A stretch of DNA of 64,000 nucleotides. Source: Ceratodon purpureus (taxonomy: Eukaryota > Streptophyta > Bryopsida > Pseudoditrichales > Ditrichaceae). Of this stretch, positions 48,112 through 58,522 are shown in pieces. Every line of letters begins with the position of its first letter. Position 1 is the stretch's first letter. The notes below the pieces were generated by a model. The model did not search any database. It saw nothing but the letters and a program-made list of their open reading frames with translations, and was not told the DNA's origin. The translations under genes were made by a program, and so were the position numbers. The stretch covers positions 55,423,375-55,487,374 of the forward strand of contig CM026426.1 of NCBI GenBank assembly GCA_014871385.1, read 5' to 3'.

Positions 48112-49350
48112 TCAATGCCTCCAACAAAATGCGTTAGTACAATTATGCTGATACCAAGCAGCAGCACCTTCCATATCTAAAACCAATGGGGTGATGCTGC
48201 TTACATGTACCTTTTTTTCACGTGAACCGTCTGCTTCCACCAGAACCATGTTGTACTCTTTGGGATCATCGTCTCCGAGCGTCATTGCAATTTCATGGCG
48301 CAAGTGGGATACAGGCCAGTCCTTGCCCACTTCAAATGCTGGCATTGGTCTCCCTCTAAATGTACAGCAGACTTCTACCATCTCCACCTCTGGTAGATGG
48401 TCAATCGCATCCCATCTGTTGTTGGCAGCACCCCGAAACCTTGTATACTAGAACCTGGTGTATAGTGTTTGCCTCCCCACATGGTACCGGAAGACAACGC
48501 TGGACCTATTCACAACGCACTTGATAACATCATGGCCAATGTGAAACTTCTCAGCCCATCCAGGATTCATCAGACTACTTAGGAGTGCCTCTGACGGAGA
48601 GTGTAGAACGAAGAGTGTAGGAGTCCGCCGAATGCTGTCACATGCGATCGCAAACAAGTCCACCATAACGTGGACAGGCATAAACCATTGCTCATGGGCG
48701 AAACTATTGCCAGTGGACGCTTTCATCGCATTCGAGAAATCTGCTGTCATCTTCGTCCTAAAGGCTTCGGAGGTGTGCATGTCTGGCAAAGGCCACTCCA
48801 CGTCGTTGAAACCAGGGAGCGGGATTGGTTCTATCCTCCCGTACAACGTAGGCTCTACCGGGGGAAAATATACGCCACCAAGGAAGAATGTACCCGTGTC
48901 CAACAAGTCTGTATGGCTTCGACCATTCCGCGTCGCCTCCCCAATCTCTGCATGGAGCACAAGAATGGGACTGATGATAGACGTGGGTTGCACCCAATCA
49001 TCAAAGTGCGAGGAGTATAGGTAATTTGCCGTGCATTGCCTACTTGCTGCCACATCGGGATCCAAGCTTGATTGGCGAGGCTGATACGCATGCCGCACAA
49101 GCACCTTATCCAGGTTGCTTGCTCCACGCATATTAGGTGTCCATGAGAAATCCACGATCTGAGCCTTGAAGGCCCCTCTAAAATTATCTCCACCATGCCG
49201 CGTTGCCTCTCTACCCCAAGGCCCTTCCAACTTTGGTTGCTGCAGAATCCACGTGTCTCGGTCCAGCCTCATTGGGATCCAATTGCCATGGACATCTTGA
49301 TTGTTGTGCAAAATTACGCTCTGAACTATCGATTTTGGCCGTCTAGCCAT
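48112..49350 (-). CDS. family X gene A, unknown protein, copy 2
   Basis: Read on - from MARRPKSIVQ at 49350. The frame runs to a TAG at 48448-48450 and continues in the same frame to 48112, giving about 412 codons in all. At the stop, copy 1 has Met. Conserved between copies: DVHGNWIPMRLDRDTW, GREATRHGG, HAYQPR, PILVLHAEIGEATRN, LDTGTFFLGGVYFP, EWPLPDMHTSEAFRTK, SPSEALLSSLMNPGW and VGRQTLYTRF. The end (VCCTFRGRPMPAFEVGKDW) may form a small ubiquitin- or PB1-like fold. No known catalytic motif is evident. Conservation in two diverged copies implies that the protein was once selected. Its place opposite B and C suggests an accessory or regulatory role, for instance binding the family motif; this is speculation. 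Confidence 0.7.
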
Positions 49351-50251
49351 GCGTCCTTAAACCCCAAGGTATTCGGAGACACAGTAATGAACTATAACAT
49401 CTCCCTTTCGTACCAACCAAGGCGAGGGAACATGCTGCCAGCACAGTGAAAATCACATTTGCATAGATTGAGCACTTGAGAAGAGCAAAATCTTGAGTTC
49501 GCAATCAGAGATGAAGTTTGAGGAATTCAAGCCTGGTTACAATGTTGCCTCCAGGAGGCAAAAAAGCTGGATCATGTCAAGACTGGGAATTGATTGTTTT
49601 GAAAAGAAAGTTACCTAGTTTTGTAGCTCGCTGGCAGCAAACGACACATTGAGTTGACAGCGAAGAAAGCCGCACTTCCACCTTGATTCAGCAAGTAACT
49701 ACTCAAGCACAATTCACTACATAAACAACACATTCAACCCCAAATCACCGTATCAACTCCCAGCAAGTGCCAATTCTTGCTGCCAGCACCGAATTTCCAC
49801 AATCACGTGTTTCTCCCTTCGTACTAACACGCACCCACTCTCCCAAATCAGCTGGAATCCTCTCAGCCCCAACTCCCGCTGGCTGCAACCAATTTCCCAA
49901 GTGCGTCGCTTCTCCCGTAGCGCCGAACACGTGCTGGCTGCACTCACTCTCCCTACGAAGTTCAAAAACTTCGGCACTCACTCATCATCGGTGGGGGAGG
50001 TAGGTGGGCGGATTCATAATTTCCTTGTTCAAAGTGCTCGCAGAAAGTTTGCTGACATGAGCAGGCCGGCTCGGGAACCAGTCCTTGCACCGCCAATCCG
50101 CTGTCAGCTGGCCACTGTAGATGTGCCCTCAACACGCCTCACGAGGAGGTCATTGGTTTGAGCCCCCGTGGCGGTTGCTGGCACCACGGTGGCATAACCA
50201 GTGCCATGTCAAAAAGCACGCGGGCAGCGGCCATTTTTTTCTCTCACGTGT
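49351..50251. other. subterminal region and promoter side of gene A, copy 2
   Basis: Dense in the family motif: exact GCTGCCAGC or GCTGGCAGC at 49434, 49630 and 49779, and variants near 50050, 50100 and 50170. No gene is supported here. Confidence 0.5.
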
Positions 50252-50292
50252 CGCTTACAGAGCCTTTTTCAGACCCCATTTTGCACCTAATG
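50252..50292 (-). repeat. right TIR of family X copy 2
   Basis: Reverse complement begins CATTAGGTGCAAAATGGGGT and matches 38484-38524. Confidence 0.87.
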
Positions 50293-50299
50293 AGGAGCC

Positions 50300-50551
50300 A
50301 AAATGAGGATTCGGTAACGTGAACATGGACTGGCCATTGCAGACTGCAGGCCAGAAATGACCACAAAACGCTCGATTGTCATCCATTCGCTTGATATGAA
50401 TTGTCCCGGCAGCTAGCCCAAACGAGAGACTAAGATGCTCCTCTAGAATGACTAGACTTGATCCCTTAAACCTAATCTTTACGTGCTGGTCACTTCCCGA
50501 ATGATTGAGCTGGACCTCTTGGACTACTGATGGAACTGTTGCTGTTGCCAA
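50300..50551 (-). pseudogene. MULE-D transposase, displaced 5' part
   Basis: On -, from ATG at 50551 (MATATVPSVVQEV), the protein reads VKIRFKGSSLVILEE, HIKRMDDNRAFCGHFWP and ends NPHFG at the border of the family X TIR. The PB1/ubiquitin-like look (KIRFKGSS, then a DD motif) fits the N-terminal domain of MuDR-type transposases. The strand and reading direction match 35941-38483, where the protein resumes VFGEPLQSEVAEG. This makes it the severed first exon of the same gene. Confidence 0.65.
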
Positions 50552-53340
50552 TTCGAAGACTAAGTACTGAATTGCGGTTCACGAGGATATGCTAGAAAAC
50601 GTCAGGATGAGTAGTATTCTTCTTATACACAATACAATCGGTAGATAACCATCTTTTAACGGATTTATGGATGTGTCATGAATTTGTAATAAGAGATATG
50701 TGTAAGGTGGAAATTCGCTAAACAACACCCAAGCCAAATAATATCTAGATTCGTTCTACGGGAGGCTCAAGTTCGTCTAAGTTTGGTGTATGTCTAAGGT
50801 GTAAGTAGGTAAATAAAGGTTTTTAAGGCTAAATGTCTTAAGGATAACTCTTATCTTAGAGTTTGTGTGGCACTTTGCCAAATAAGCTTTAAGGAGGGGG
50901 GTGGAATGAATCTTAAGGATCTCGCAACCTCACTCGTTGCCTTTTATCCTTGCCATGTTTGGCCATGGAGATCCTCCATGTAGTTCTCTCATCATTCCTT
51001 GTTGATTCCTTAATTAAAGTGAATTACTTAAAACACAATTTACCTCGAGTAATTAACGCTCTCCAATCTCCATTCTCCAAGTACTCCTTCCTTCACTTAA
51101 AGGATTACTCAAGTTAGTAAATTGTATTCTTAAGATAAATCCACTTAAGTTTACTAACACAATGCACTATATGCATGCATTATGCTCTCAAGGACTTCAT
51201 TCACAACTTCTAATCTAATTCCACTTCATAATGCATTAACTCCTTTATTTCTTCCCTTGAGTCTTAACTCACTTTAAGCTATATTCACTTTGGTACTCAC
51301 TTCTAAATCCAAGTATTCACAATTACTTATTCAACTCATAATCTTTATCATCACTCAATGATTACAATGATTCGCTCTTTAAGCAATTAAGGTATTTCCT
51401 TAACTTTCCATGAAGTACTATTTAATTTTTAAGTAATATAATGTTGAAATAATACTCCTCTCAAGTCAATATTCCAAACATTCAACTCACAACACACACA
51501 TTCAACACTTTCTTACACAATTCCTTATACAACTCAAAGAATTCACTCATTCTTTTATTGCAAAGACTAGCTCCAAGCTAGGACACACATATTACACAAT
51601 GTGGTGCTTAACACCTTGGGGGAGAAGGGGATATAGTCCAAATCTTAAGGGCTACACCCTTTCTCAAGGGGTGCGCCTTTAAGTTGGTACCTCCTCTTAA
51701 GGTCGCGACTCTTTATAAGGTCATACCCTTTAACAAGGGGTACATCCCTTTATAAAGGTGCACCTCTTGCCATGTTCACATATAACCTATATTCTTAAGT
51801 GTTTATTCTTAAGCTATCTACTTCTTCTAGTGTGAACTAAGTTTCTTAAGTCCCTTTTCATATTCTAAGGATTTCTCCCTACTTAAAGCACTTAGTTTCT
51901 AATTTTTTAAAGTTTTTATTGCTACAGTTTCTTATTCTTAAGAATTTAGGCTTAAAACTAAAAAGTAGCTCTACGTAGCCCCCTTCTTTATCATGAAGAC
52001 GCCCTCGTCGAATAAATGTCTTCAATGTTATTTGTATATCTTTTACTCCTTTCTTGAAAGATCTTTGACTTGACACTTCCATTTTTTAAAGCACATTCCA
52101 TTTTGATGTTTGTTTTTGCTTAAGTATTTCCCTTAAAGGATTATTCTTGAGTTAGTTCCTTAAGTACTTCTTTAATTGTCTCACAAATTCTCCAACTTGG
52201 TTTGAAACTTTTCTTTTGATCTCTTATTTCTTGATTGTGGTTTTGTACTTGTCTTTATTATCTTGAACATTGAATTTTGATTCATTAAAGTACAATTTTA
52301 TCAACTATCAACTTAAAGACTCATCTTAACAACCTCTCATCAATAGTACTTATGACCTAAAATTTTATAATTTCTCTCATGGTTATTCTTTCAAACTGTT
52401 TCTCAAGATTCTCTTATTCTCTCGGATATTTTTTAATGAACTCTCATATATATTAACTTAATTTTCTCTCTTAATTTTTATCATGTTTTTTGACTCTATT
52501 CTTTCTTTAAGATCACTATTTCTGAAATCTCTCATTTTCTCTTGAAATCCTCTCTCTTTTCATTCATTTCACTCATGTTCTTCCATTTCTACTCATTTTC
52601 TCTCAAGACCATCTAAAACAATATTTCTTGTTTATTATTATTTTATTAATAAGTGACAGGATACTATTTTTTCTTCTCTTAGATAATTTTCTTACAGATT
52701 CCACTCACTCCATTATCATGTTCTCTCTTATTTTTCCCTTTCGGCATGCTACTAATTTTGTACTGATTACTTAACTTTCCTTTATTTTGTTCACTCGGCG
52801 ATTGGCTTCCTTAAACTTTACTTCTTTTCTCCTTCTTTTATTTTATTTTATTATGTCCAATTTAAGTTTAGAAAGTCTAACTTAATTTTTTAATCATACT
52901 TTGGCGATTTTTTGTATATTTTTAGTTTTCTCTCACAAAGGAACTAATTACTATATGAATTTTAATCTCGTAATCTTTACACGGTTTATATAAACTGCCT
53001 ATTATACTTTTCCGATTTTAATAATTTTGTATTAGGTTCACTCTAGGCAGGATTTTTTCAAACTCCTATCAAAGCAGTGGTAGAGAAATATAATTTTGCA
53101 GTGACACAATGCGCAGAGTGCTTCACCAGTTGACATTACTTCTTTTATTGAATTCTGATTTAAGTCTACTGATGTCTGAGAGAACATTGTAATTCATGTG
53201 TTCTGATAACCGCTGTGTCCGTGAGTTGTTGACATTTGGTATCACTACTGTGACCGTGAGTTTGCTCCCAGGTCCTGTCGGAAATCATCCCATATGGTTC
53301 GTCATGGCCTCCTAGGTTTGATACAAATAGAATCATATTA
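50552..53340. other. AT-rich intergenic region
   Basis: Rich in CTTAAG and TTAAG words at 50800-51900 and in TCTC/CTTT words at 52300-52900. The part at 51620-51780 has a series of short self-complementary stretches such as AAGGGGTACATCCCTTTATA. I see no gene, and the open frames are short and low in complexity. Confidence 0.5.
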
Positions 53341-53359
53341 GTCATTATCCTCAGTCAAA

Positions 53360-53520
53360 GCCTTGGTGGCTTGGTGATCCGAGGCTACAGATTCGAACTG
53401 CCGTGGCAGCCCCAGGGTGCTAGTGCCAGGTTCGAATCCACCCTCCGACACCCACCCCACCACGCTTTCAATGCGCAGTTGATAGTGCCCAATTTTTTTA
53501 TTTTTATTTTTTTTCGTAAT
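53360..53520 (+). repeat. tRNA-related SINE candidate
   Basis: A B-box match, GGTTCGAATCC, at 53429-53439 is preceded 60 bases upstream by an A-box-like TGGCTTGGTGA. It is followed by C-rich sequence and a T-rich tail (53491-53515). This is the layout of a tRNA-derived SINE with a T-type tail. No cloverleaf can be folded convincingly, so it is not a tRNA gene. No target duplication was identified. Confidence 0.4.
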
Positions 53521-54120
53521 CTTTCTCTTGCAATCTGAAATCTTGTCTGTATACACAGAGTTTAATTTTAACAATCGCACCTGTATACATTACACTCTAT
53601 TTTTGTCTCCACATTCCAATTATCTCTTTTGAAATTCCTTACAGTTCTTCATTATCTCATATTTCCACAAAGTTCACAGACTTTACAGAGTTCTTAATCC
53701 TCAGGATTCACAAAGACATTTCTCGAAACATGCATTCTGCAATTCCTTCAGACATCATCTTCCTCTTAATGTTTTGAGCAACCTCGAAGCATTCACCTGT
53801 ATCATGTACATAGACTACATTCCAGTTTCAAATCACAACGCAGCAATTATTTTTAACTTGTCTTTGATTCACGTGATCAGTCAAAATATTCAAGCTTCGG
53901 AATCAAGGTCTGAAAGTATAAGATTCAGAATCAGTAGTTTGTAAACTAATTTATATGAATCAACAGATCTTCAAATCTTCAGCCTGTGCATGCTACAGTG
54001 GCATGCAGTCTCGGTACTTCCAATTCCTTCATCTCTCTCAACCATCTTGGTCTCGGTCCTCCTGGATTTCTTCATACTTCGGTGACTTCATCCTGCAGAT
54101 TTTCTGAACTATTCCCTTCT
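53521..54120. other. intergenic, no gene seen
   Basis: T/C-rich on + and continuous in style with the pyrimidine-rich flank of the coiled-coil gene. It probably contains that gene's 3' untranslated region on -. Confidence 0.4.
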
Positions 54121-57100
54121 TTACCGTCTCTTCGATTCTCCTCTGAACTTCTTGTGTTTCAGTTCATCCTCCAGCTCCATTTCTTGCAACACAACTTGCA
54201 TTTCACTCTGCTCCAGATTTCTTCTTACATCTTCATCATGAGCTAGGAGGTAGGTATCATGGTTTTTCTGATAGTTGAGCCAGACATCTATCTGCTCTTG
54301 CTGACTATTGGAAAACTCTAGACTGAGGATAGAACTAGGACTATTCAGAAAAGAGGTAATTGCCATACACTCAAGTAAGCGTATCCATCTAGTAGGCTTC
54401 TGTTGGAGCTTGATCCAAATGTAAAGCTCGGGTTTAGACTCATCGTACCTGTTGACGTTTAGAACCATTCTGTACCTTTGACAGATACAAGCAAGAAAAT
54501 GGCAGAAGAGGGCAGCTCTGAAACAGAGCGGATCAGTATGGTGACGATGGGCTTCAAAGAAGGCTCTGTAAGCTTCTGAACATTCTTGATAACTCGAGAA
54601 AGAGCCTGGAATTTGAGGCCAGTTGTAAGGAATAGTATCCAACTTGGCCCAGGGTGCCCACTTATACCTTCTCGCACATTTCAGGGGACATAGATGGGGA
54701 TTCGTAGCAACTGCTATAGGCATCGTCATCGGCCATTGAGCTGACAGTCGAGGATAAATTTTATCCCACTGTCTCCATCCTTTCCTTGAAACTCCGTAAT
54801 CTTCAAGTATCCATTCTAAGGCTTTCCACGTTGGAAAGGGAACTTCTTCCTTGTGATCAAATAGAGCATCGTACTGTCCAAGAAACCTCTGGTTGAGATA
54901 GGAGCCGGTTACTGGGGTAGGTTGTTTCAACCAGAAAGGGGCTCGGAAATCAGGGGGGGGTAAGAGCAACTGTCCCATTACAGAGTAGTCATCCATATCT
55001 AACACCTGGTTAGTAATATTCTCCAAACTCCTCTGAATTCGCTGTTGAGAGAGCACCCTCCCATACACGTATTGTCCAATTGTCATCTCTCCTCTGTGAG
55101 CCACTTCTTCTCTTCTTCTCACATGAGATAGAAGTTCTTCAAAATTTGGTTCTTGCTGTAGTTCTTGGTACAACTGCTCCAAACTCTGTTTCCAGCGAGG
55201 GATCTCCTCTGGATCAATAGTCCCATTGACTGTAGACAGTCGGTTTTCAGGTAATCTCACATACCTATGAGCCTCGGCAGCGTGATCCAGCTGCCTCTTG
55301 GCTTCGAGCTGAGATTCCGGCATCATATAATAAAGAAGAACTCGTGTCCCTATGTCTCCAATAGGATCCAACAGTTTTGCATCTGAAGTCAAATATAAAT
55401 CTGCTCTCACCAACATCTCACATAAGAGGTTTCGCATGTTGTCATACCTCTCGGCACTGTTCCACACCCTGTCGGATTCTTCGTCGGTGAGAGTAGATCC
55501 TCTTGTGAGATTGTTGAACTTGAGAAATGTATCTCTCTGTAACTCGTAACTCCCAAAGAGAGAAAAAGAGGGTGGGGCATTTAGCTCTTGCCACCACACA
55601 ATTTCTTGTAAGTGTAGCTTTTGCCCTTGCTCAAGAGCAACCTGTCATTGCAGCTTGAGGTTGGCCTCGGCCAGGGTCCTCACGTGGTGTTCCAAATTTG
55701 ACACCGTAACAACATCCTGCTGTGTCATCAAGGTTGCTATCGGATTGTCAAATTTAACCTCTTGCACTTGTTTCGCATGCTGCTGAATTAACAGGGTCAT
55801 TTCTCTCGTTAATTTCTCATTCTTCTCCTTTTCGCACGTATAGAGAGCCTCAGTTTCTGACAGCTTCTCCGTTGCTTCTTCAAATCTCTTGGTTACCTTG
55901 GTAACCTCTCCTTGCAACCTCTCACTGTCTTGAATTTTCATCACCAATTCCTGGTGCTTTCTCTTCCACTGTTCCCTGTGCTCCACGGTTCTCTTCAACT
56001 CTGTTATCAGCTCTGAATTCTCCTGTTGCAGTTTTTTCTCTATCTCATCCTTAGCTTTGAGAATTTGCTCACCATTGTTCTCATATTGAATAACAAGGTC
56101 CTCCTTCTGAGTTATTAGTAACTCAAGGCCCTCTTTCTCCTTCTGCCACGAAAGTTTCTCCTGATCTCTGTGTTGCTTGGTACCCGTTGACTGTGAATTA
56201 GAATTTTTGTTGCCCGTCTCGGTGCGACTTTTCACTGATTCGTTCTGATCCTCTGTAGCCTTCGTAGCTAGCTTGTCAGAATTCTTCTCAAGATTTCGTT
56301 GCCCATTCCTTGGTGTCGTCCCCTTAGCTCTTGTTGTTATGGACATGGGGGAGGTTGGTAGAGCAGCTTCGGTAGCCGCAATCCGAAGCTGTAATCCAGC
56401 TACAGGTGTCGGTGGTGGATTCATCACCTTCTCCTGGTTGTACAGCGGATCAGGAGACAGCTGGCGAGGAGTTTCTCGGAGAAGAGGGGCATCATCGACT
56501 CCACATTCTTCTTGTGAGGAACTGATATACCTTCGTCTCTTCCTTTGTGATGTCTCGCACTTGTCAGATGCCTTGTTGCTCATACTTGACTCTGCTTCTA
56601 AGTCGGGACAGAATGGAGAGATATAAGTGGTGCTGTAGAAGAAAAGGCTGTTTCTTATGGCCTTCCCTGCAATCTCCATTCGAATTTGATTAAAGAGTAT
56701 CTTGCTCCAATTCAGCTTTTCTCCCATCCAGCCTCTGTACGCAGCTGCCAGACCTTCGGGGGTAATTACTTCCGATCCTTCTGGTGCCATCAGCAGCCTC
56801 TGGTTGATGTATCGGAGCCATTCTTGCCAACAGAATTTAGCCTTCGAAATGCTGTATCCTGTCTCTGTCGACGCAGCAGCAGGTTTGTCGAATACATAGG
56901 ATAGCTCAGTCTTGCTTAGCAGCTCCACATTCACCAACGTTGGTCCTGAGTACGGTAGGGTGAAGTTTTGCAGAATCGTTTGCACATCGAAGTGAACAAT
57001 CTTCCCTTGAATCCGAAACTCATCTTGTGCACCCCTTCGTGAGTTCAATAGAAATGCTAACACCTTATCTGGTTTAGCTTCCGGCCACTTTTGGTGTATA

Positions 57101-57306
57101 AACTCCCACAATTGTGCTTTCTCCAAGTTGGCACGGTTCGGGTTGGTCATCTCTGGAGCAATCTCCATCAAAGGTGACCGCTCAATAATAAAATCTGTCT
57201 TCCGTTTCTTCACCCCCATGGTTTCGTCACTGTTTGACACAAGTAGCTTCGCGGTGGAGGCTTTTTTCACACAAAACGCATCAATATCAGCACTTGTCTT
57301 GACCAT
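54121..57306 (-). pseudogene. large coiled-coil protein of unknown family, one in-frame stop
   Basis: A single - frame runs from ATG at 57306 (MVKTSADIDAF) to 54121. It is interrupted only by a TGA at 55645-55647, with coding sequence continuing (QVALEQGQKLHLQE). Without the stop it would be about 1,060 residues. Order: a basic N-terminus, a globular block (LWEFIHQKWPEAKPDKVLAF, FDVQTILQNFTLPYSGP and CWQEWLRYINQRLLMA), a low-complexity Lys/Ser/Thr region, a long coiled coil (residues about 375-550), then a Trp- and Tyr-rich globular C-terminal part and an acidic/basic tail. No catalytic motif, zinc knuckle, protease or polymerase was recognised. It could be the structural (gag-like) protein of an unclassified element or a host repeat-family protein. 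A CGA-to-TGA change would explain the stop. Confidence 0.6.
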
Positions 57307-57931
57307 AATTTCGAACTTCCTTGTTCATTCAAATTGATAGCTTTTTCTTCTTTGTTATCCATGTTATTTAATTCCTTTCTTCTCTCGGCAGGTTGGTTAC
57401 TCTCAATATACTTAACATCTCAACTGTCTACATTGACTCATTCGAAAGGACTCTCACTGTTCTCTGCATTTCTTTCCAGAGTTAATTCGTTTTCTTGCCA
57501 ATGAACAAATCTGAAATCGAATGAAATGAGCTTACCTTGTTTCAACCACTCTGTGACTTGTATGTATGCAAGATGCGTAGACAACCTATACCATTTGACA
57601 CTCAGGGTCAGTACTTGTATCTGTGCCTACCATATTTCCACAATTCAAACTGTATGCACCAGACTCGATTTTTCAGTTATGGTAATGTCTCGCTCATTCC
57701 CTCAGCATTTACAATTTCCAGAAAAAGCTTACAAATCTTCACCATGTCACCCTTACCTGATGTGTATGTACTCTATATGCTCCTGTAGGTTCGGAACTTG
57801 GTTGATATCTCGATTGTTACTTCTCACATCTGTTTCAATCTCCAACACTGTTACTCTTGGACTTAATGTATTTACAATAATTTCTCTCTCCTATCGCTTA
57901 ATACAGAGTCCCAGAATTGATTAACTATTAC
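57307..57931. other. intergenic between the coiled-coil gene and the hAT element
   Basis: Pyrimidine-rich on +. It contains the upstream region of the - gene. No gene is seen. The last eight bases, ACTATTAC, should be the hAT target duplication, but the partner is outside the window. Confidence 0.4.
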
Positions 57932-57951
57932 CAGGGTTGTCACGGTCGTCC
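57932..57951 (+). repeat. left terminal inverted repeat of the hAT element
   Basis: CAGGGTTGTCACGGTCGTCC. Its partner is not in the window. The start fits the hAT consensus and is followed by tandem GGACGT words. Confidence 0.6.
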
Positions 57952-58426
57952 GGGACGCTCGGGACGTGGGGACGTCCGCGGACGTCCGCCAGCGCCAGAG
58001 GACGTCCTGTGACTTAGAAAAAAAAAAATCACCCGCATAGGTTTCACCCCGGGGTGAAACCACACCTTCTATGCGGGGGAGGGGTTGCGGTGGAGGGTGC
58101 GGCCGTCGCCGCGGAGCGGAAGGGGGCCGTCGGCCGCGTCGGGAAGGGGCCGTCCCCGGCGACGGCCCCTTGCCGTCGCCGCGGTGGAGGGGCCGTCCCT
58201 TCGACGTGTGTGACAATCCATGATCGGACGGCCCCTCGCTTGACTTACGGCCTTGACGGCCGTCCTCCCTTGATTTTTAGGGCTTACCCCTTGGCATTTC
58301 ATGGGATGAGTATAAAAGACCCCTCCTGAAAGTTGGCATTACACTTCTGAATTGTACTCCATGTGCTACTAGTTGCACTAATATACGTGTGTATCTGTTG
58401 CATGGTGAACGGCGGCGTTCAGAAGT
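57952..58426. repeat. GC-rich subterminal repeats of the hAT element
   Basis: GGACGTCC-type words cluster at 57952-58005, and GGCCGTC/GACGGCC words recur at 58098-58265, in both orientations and partly palindromic. Subterminal repeats of this kind are the transposase-binding sites in known hAT elements such as Ac. Confidence 0.65.
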
Positions 58427-58522
58427 GTGTTGAATTGGAGCTTCTTCGGAGGCTCTAGTTCTCTTGAGGACGTGGTACCCCGATTTTTTGAAGTTTTTCC
58501 GGGCGATCTATCAAGTGCACCA

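Larger units (their letters stand above)
26981..49787. repeat. dispersed near-palindromic motif TTGCTGSCAGCAA of family X
   Basis: Exact GCTGCCAGC or GCTGGCAGC start at 26981, 27431, 28142, 28569, 31693, 34442, 39815, 40413, 46520, 47087, 47239, 47607, 49434, 49630 and 49779 (15 sites). About 0.2 are expected by chance in the 22.7 kb of the two copies. Many one-base variants (GTTGCCAGC, GCTGACAGC, GTTGGCAGC, GGTGCCAGC) are also present. I noticed no exact site elsewhere in the window. The symmetry suggests a dimeric binding protein. Confidence 0.9.
38484..50292. mobile_element. family X transposon, copy 2 (11.8 kb, TIR), inserted in MULE-D
   Basis: Left end CATTAGGTGCAAAACGGGGT (from 38484) and right end, reverse-complemented from 50292, CATTAGGTGCAAAATGGGGT. 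The pair matches at about 36 of 41 bases. Gene order is C (+), B (+), A (-), the inverse of copy 1. The flanks share CCAAAA (38471-38476 and 50298-50303) a few bases outside the ends, which may be a decayed target duplication. The element carries an extra T-rich block (42442-44814) absent from copy 1. Its genes are less damaged than those of copy 1. Confidence 0.85.

Noticed and set aside
25000-50292. A single giant palindrome or assembly artefact
   Set aside because: The two halves have distinct TIR variants, different lengths and many amino-acid differences, so they are separate diverged insertions.
53040-53260. LTR primer-binding site (TATCAAAGCAGTGGTAGAG and TTGGTATCACTAC)
   Set aside because: Weak resemblance to the initiator-Met tRNA-binding site, but no paired LTRs and no polyprotein on +. 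The nearby gene is on -.
53360-53440. Functional tRNA gene
   Set aside because: A B box is present, but no acceptor stem or anticodon arm can be paired.
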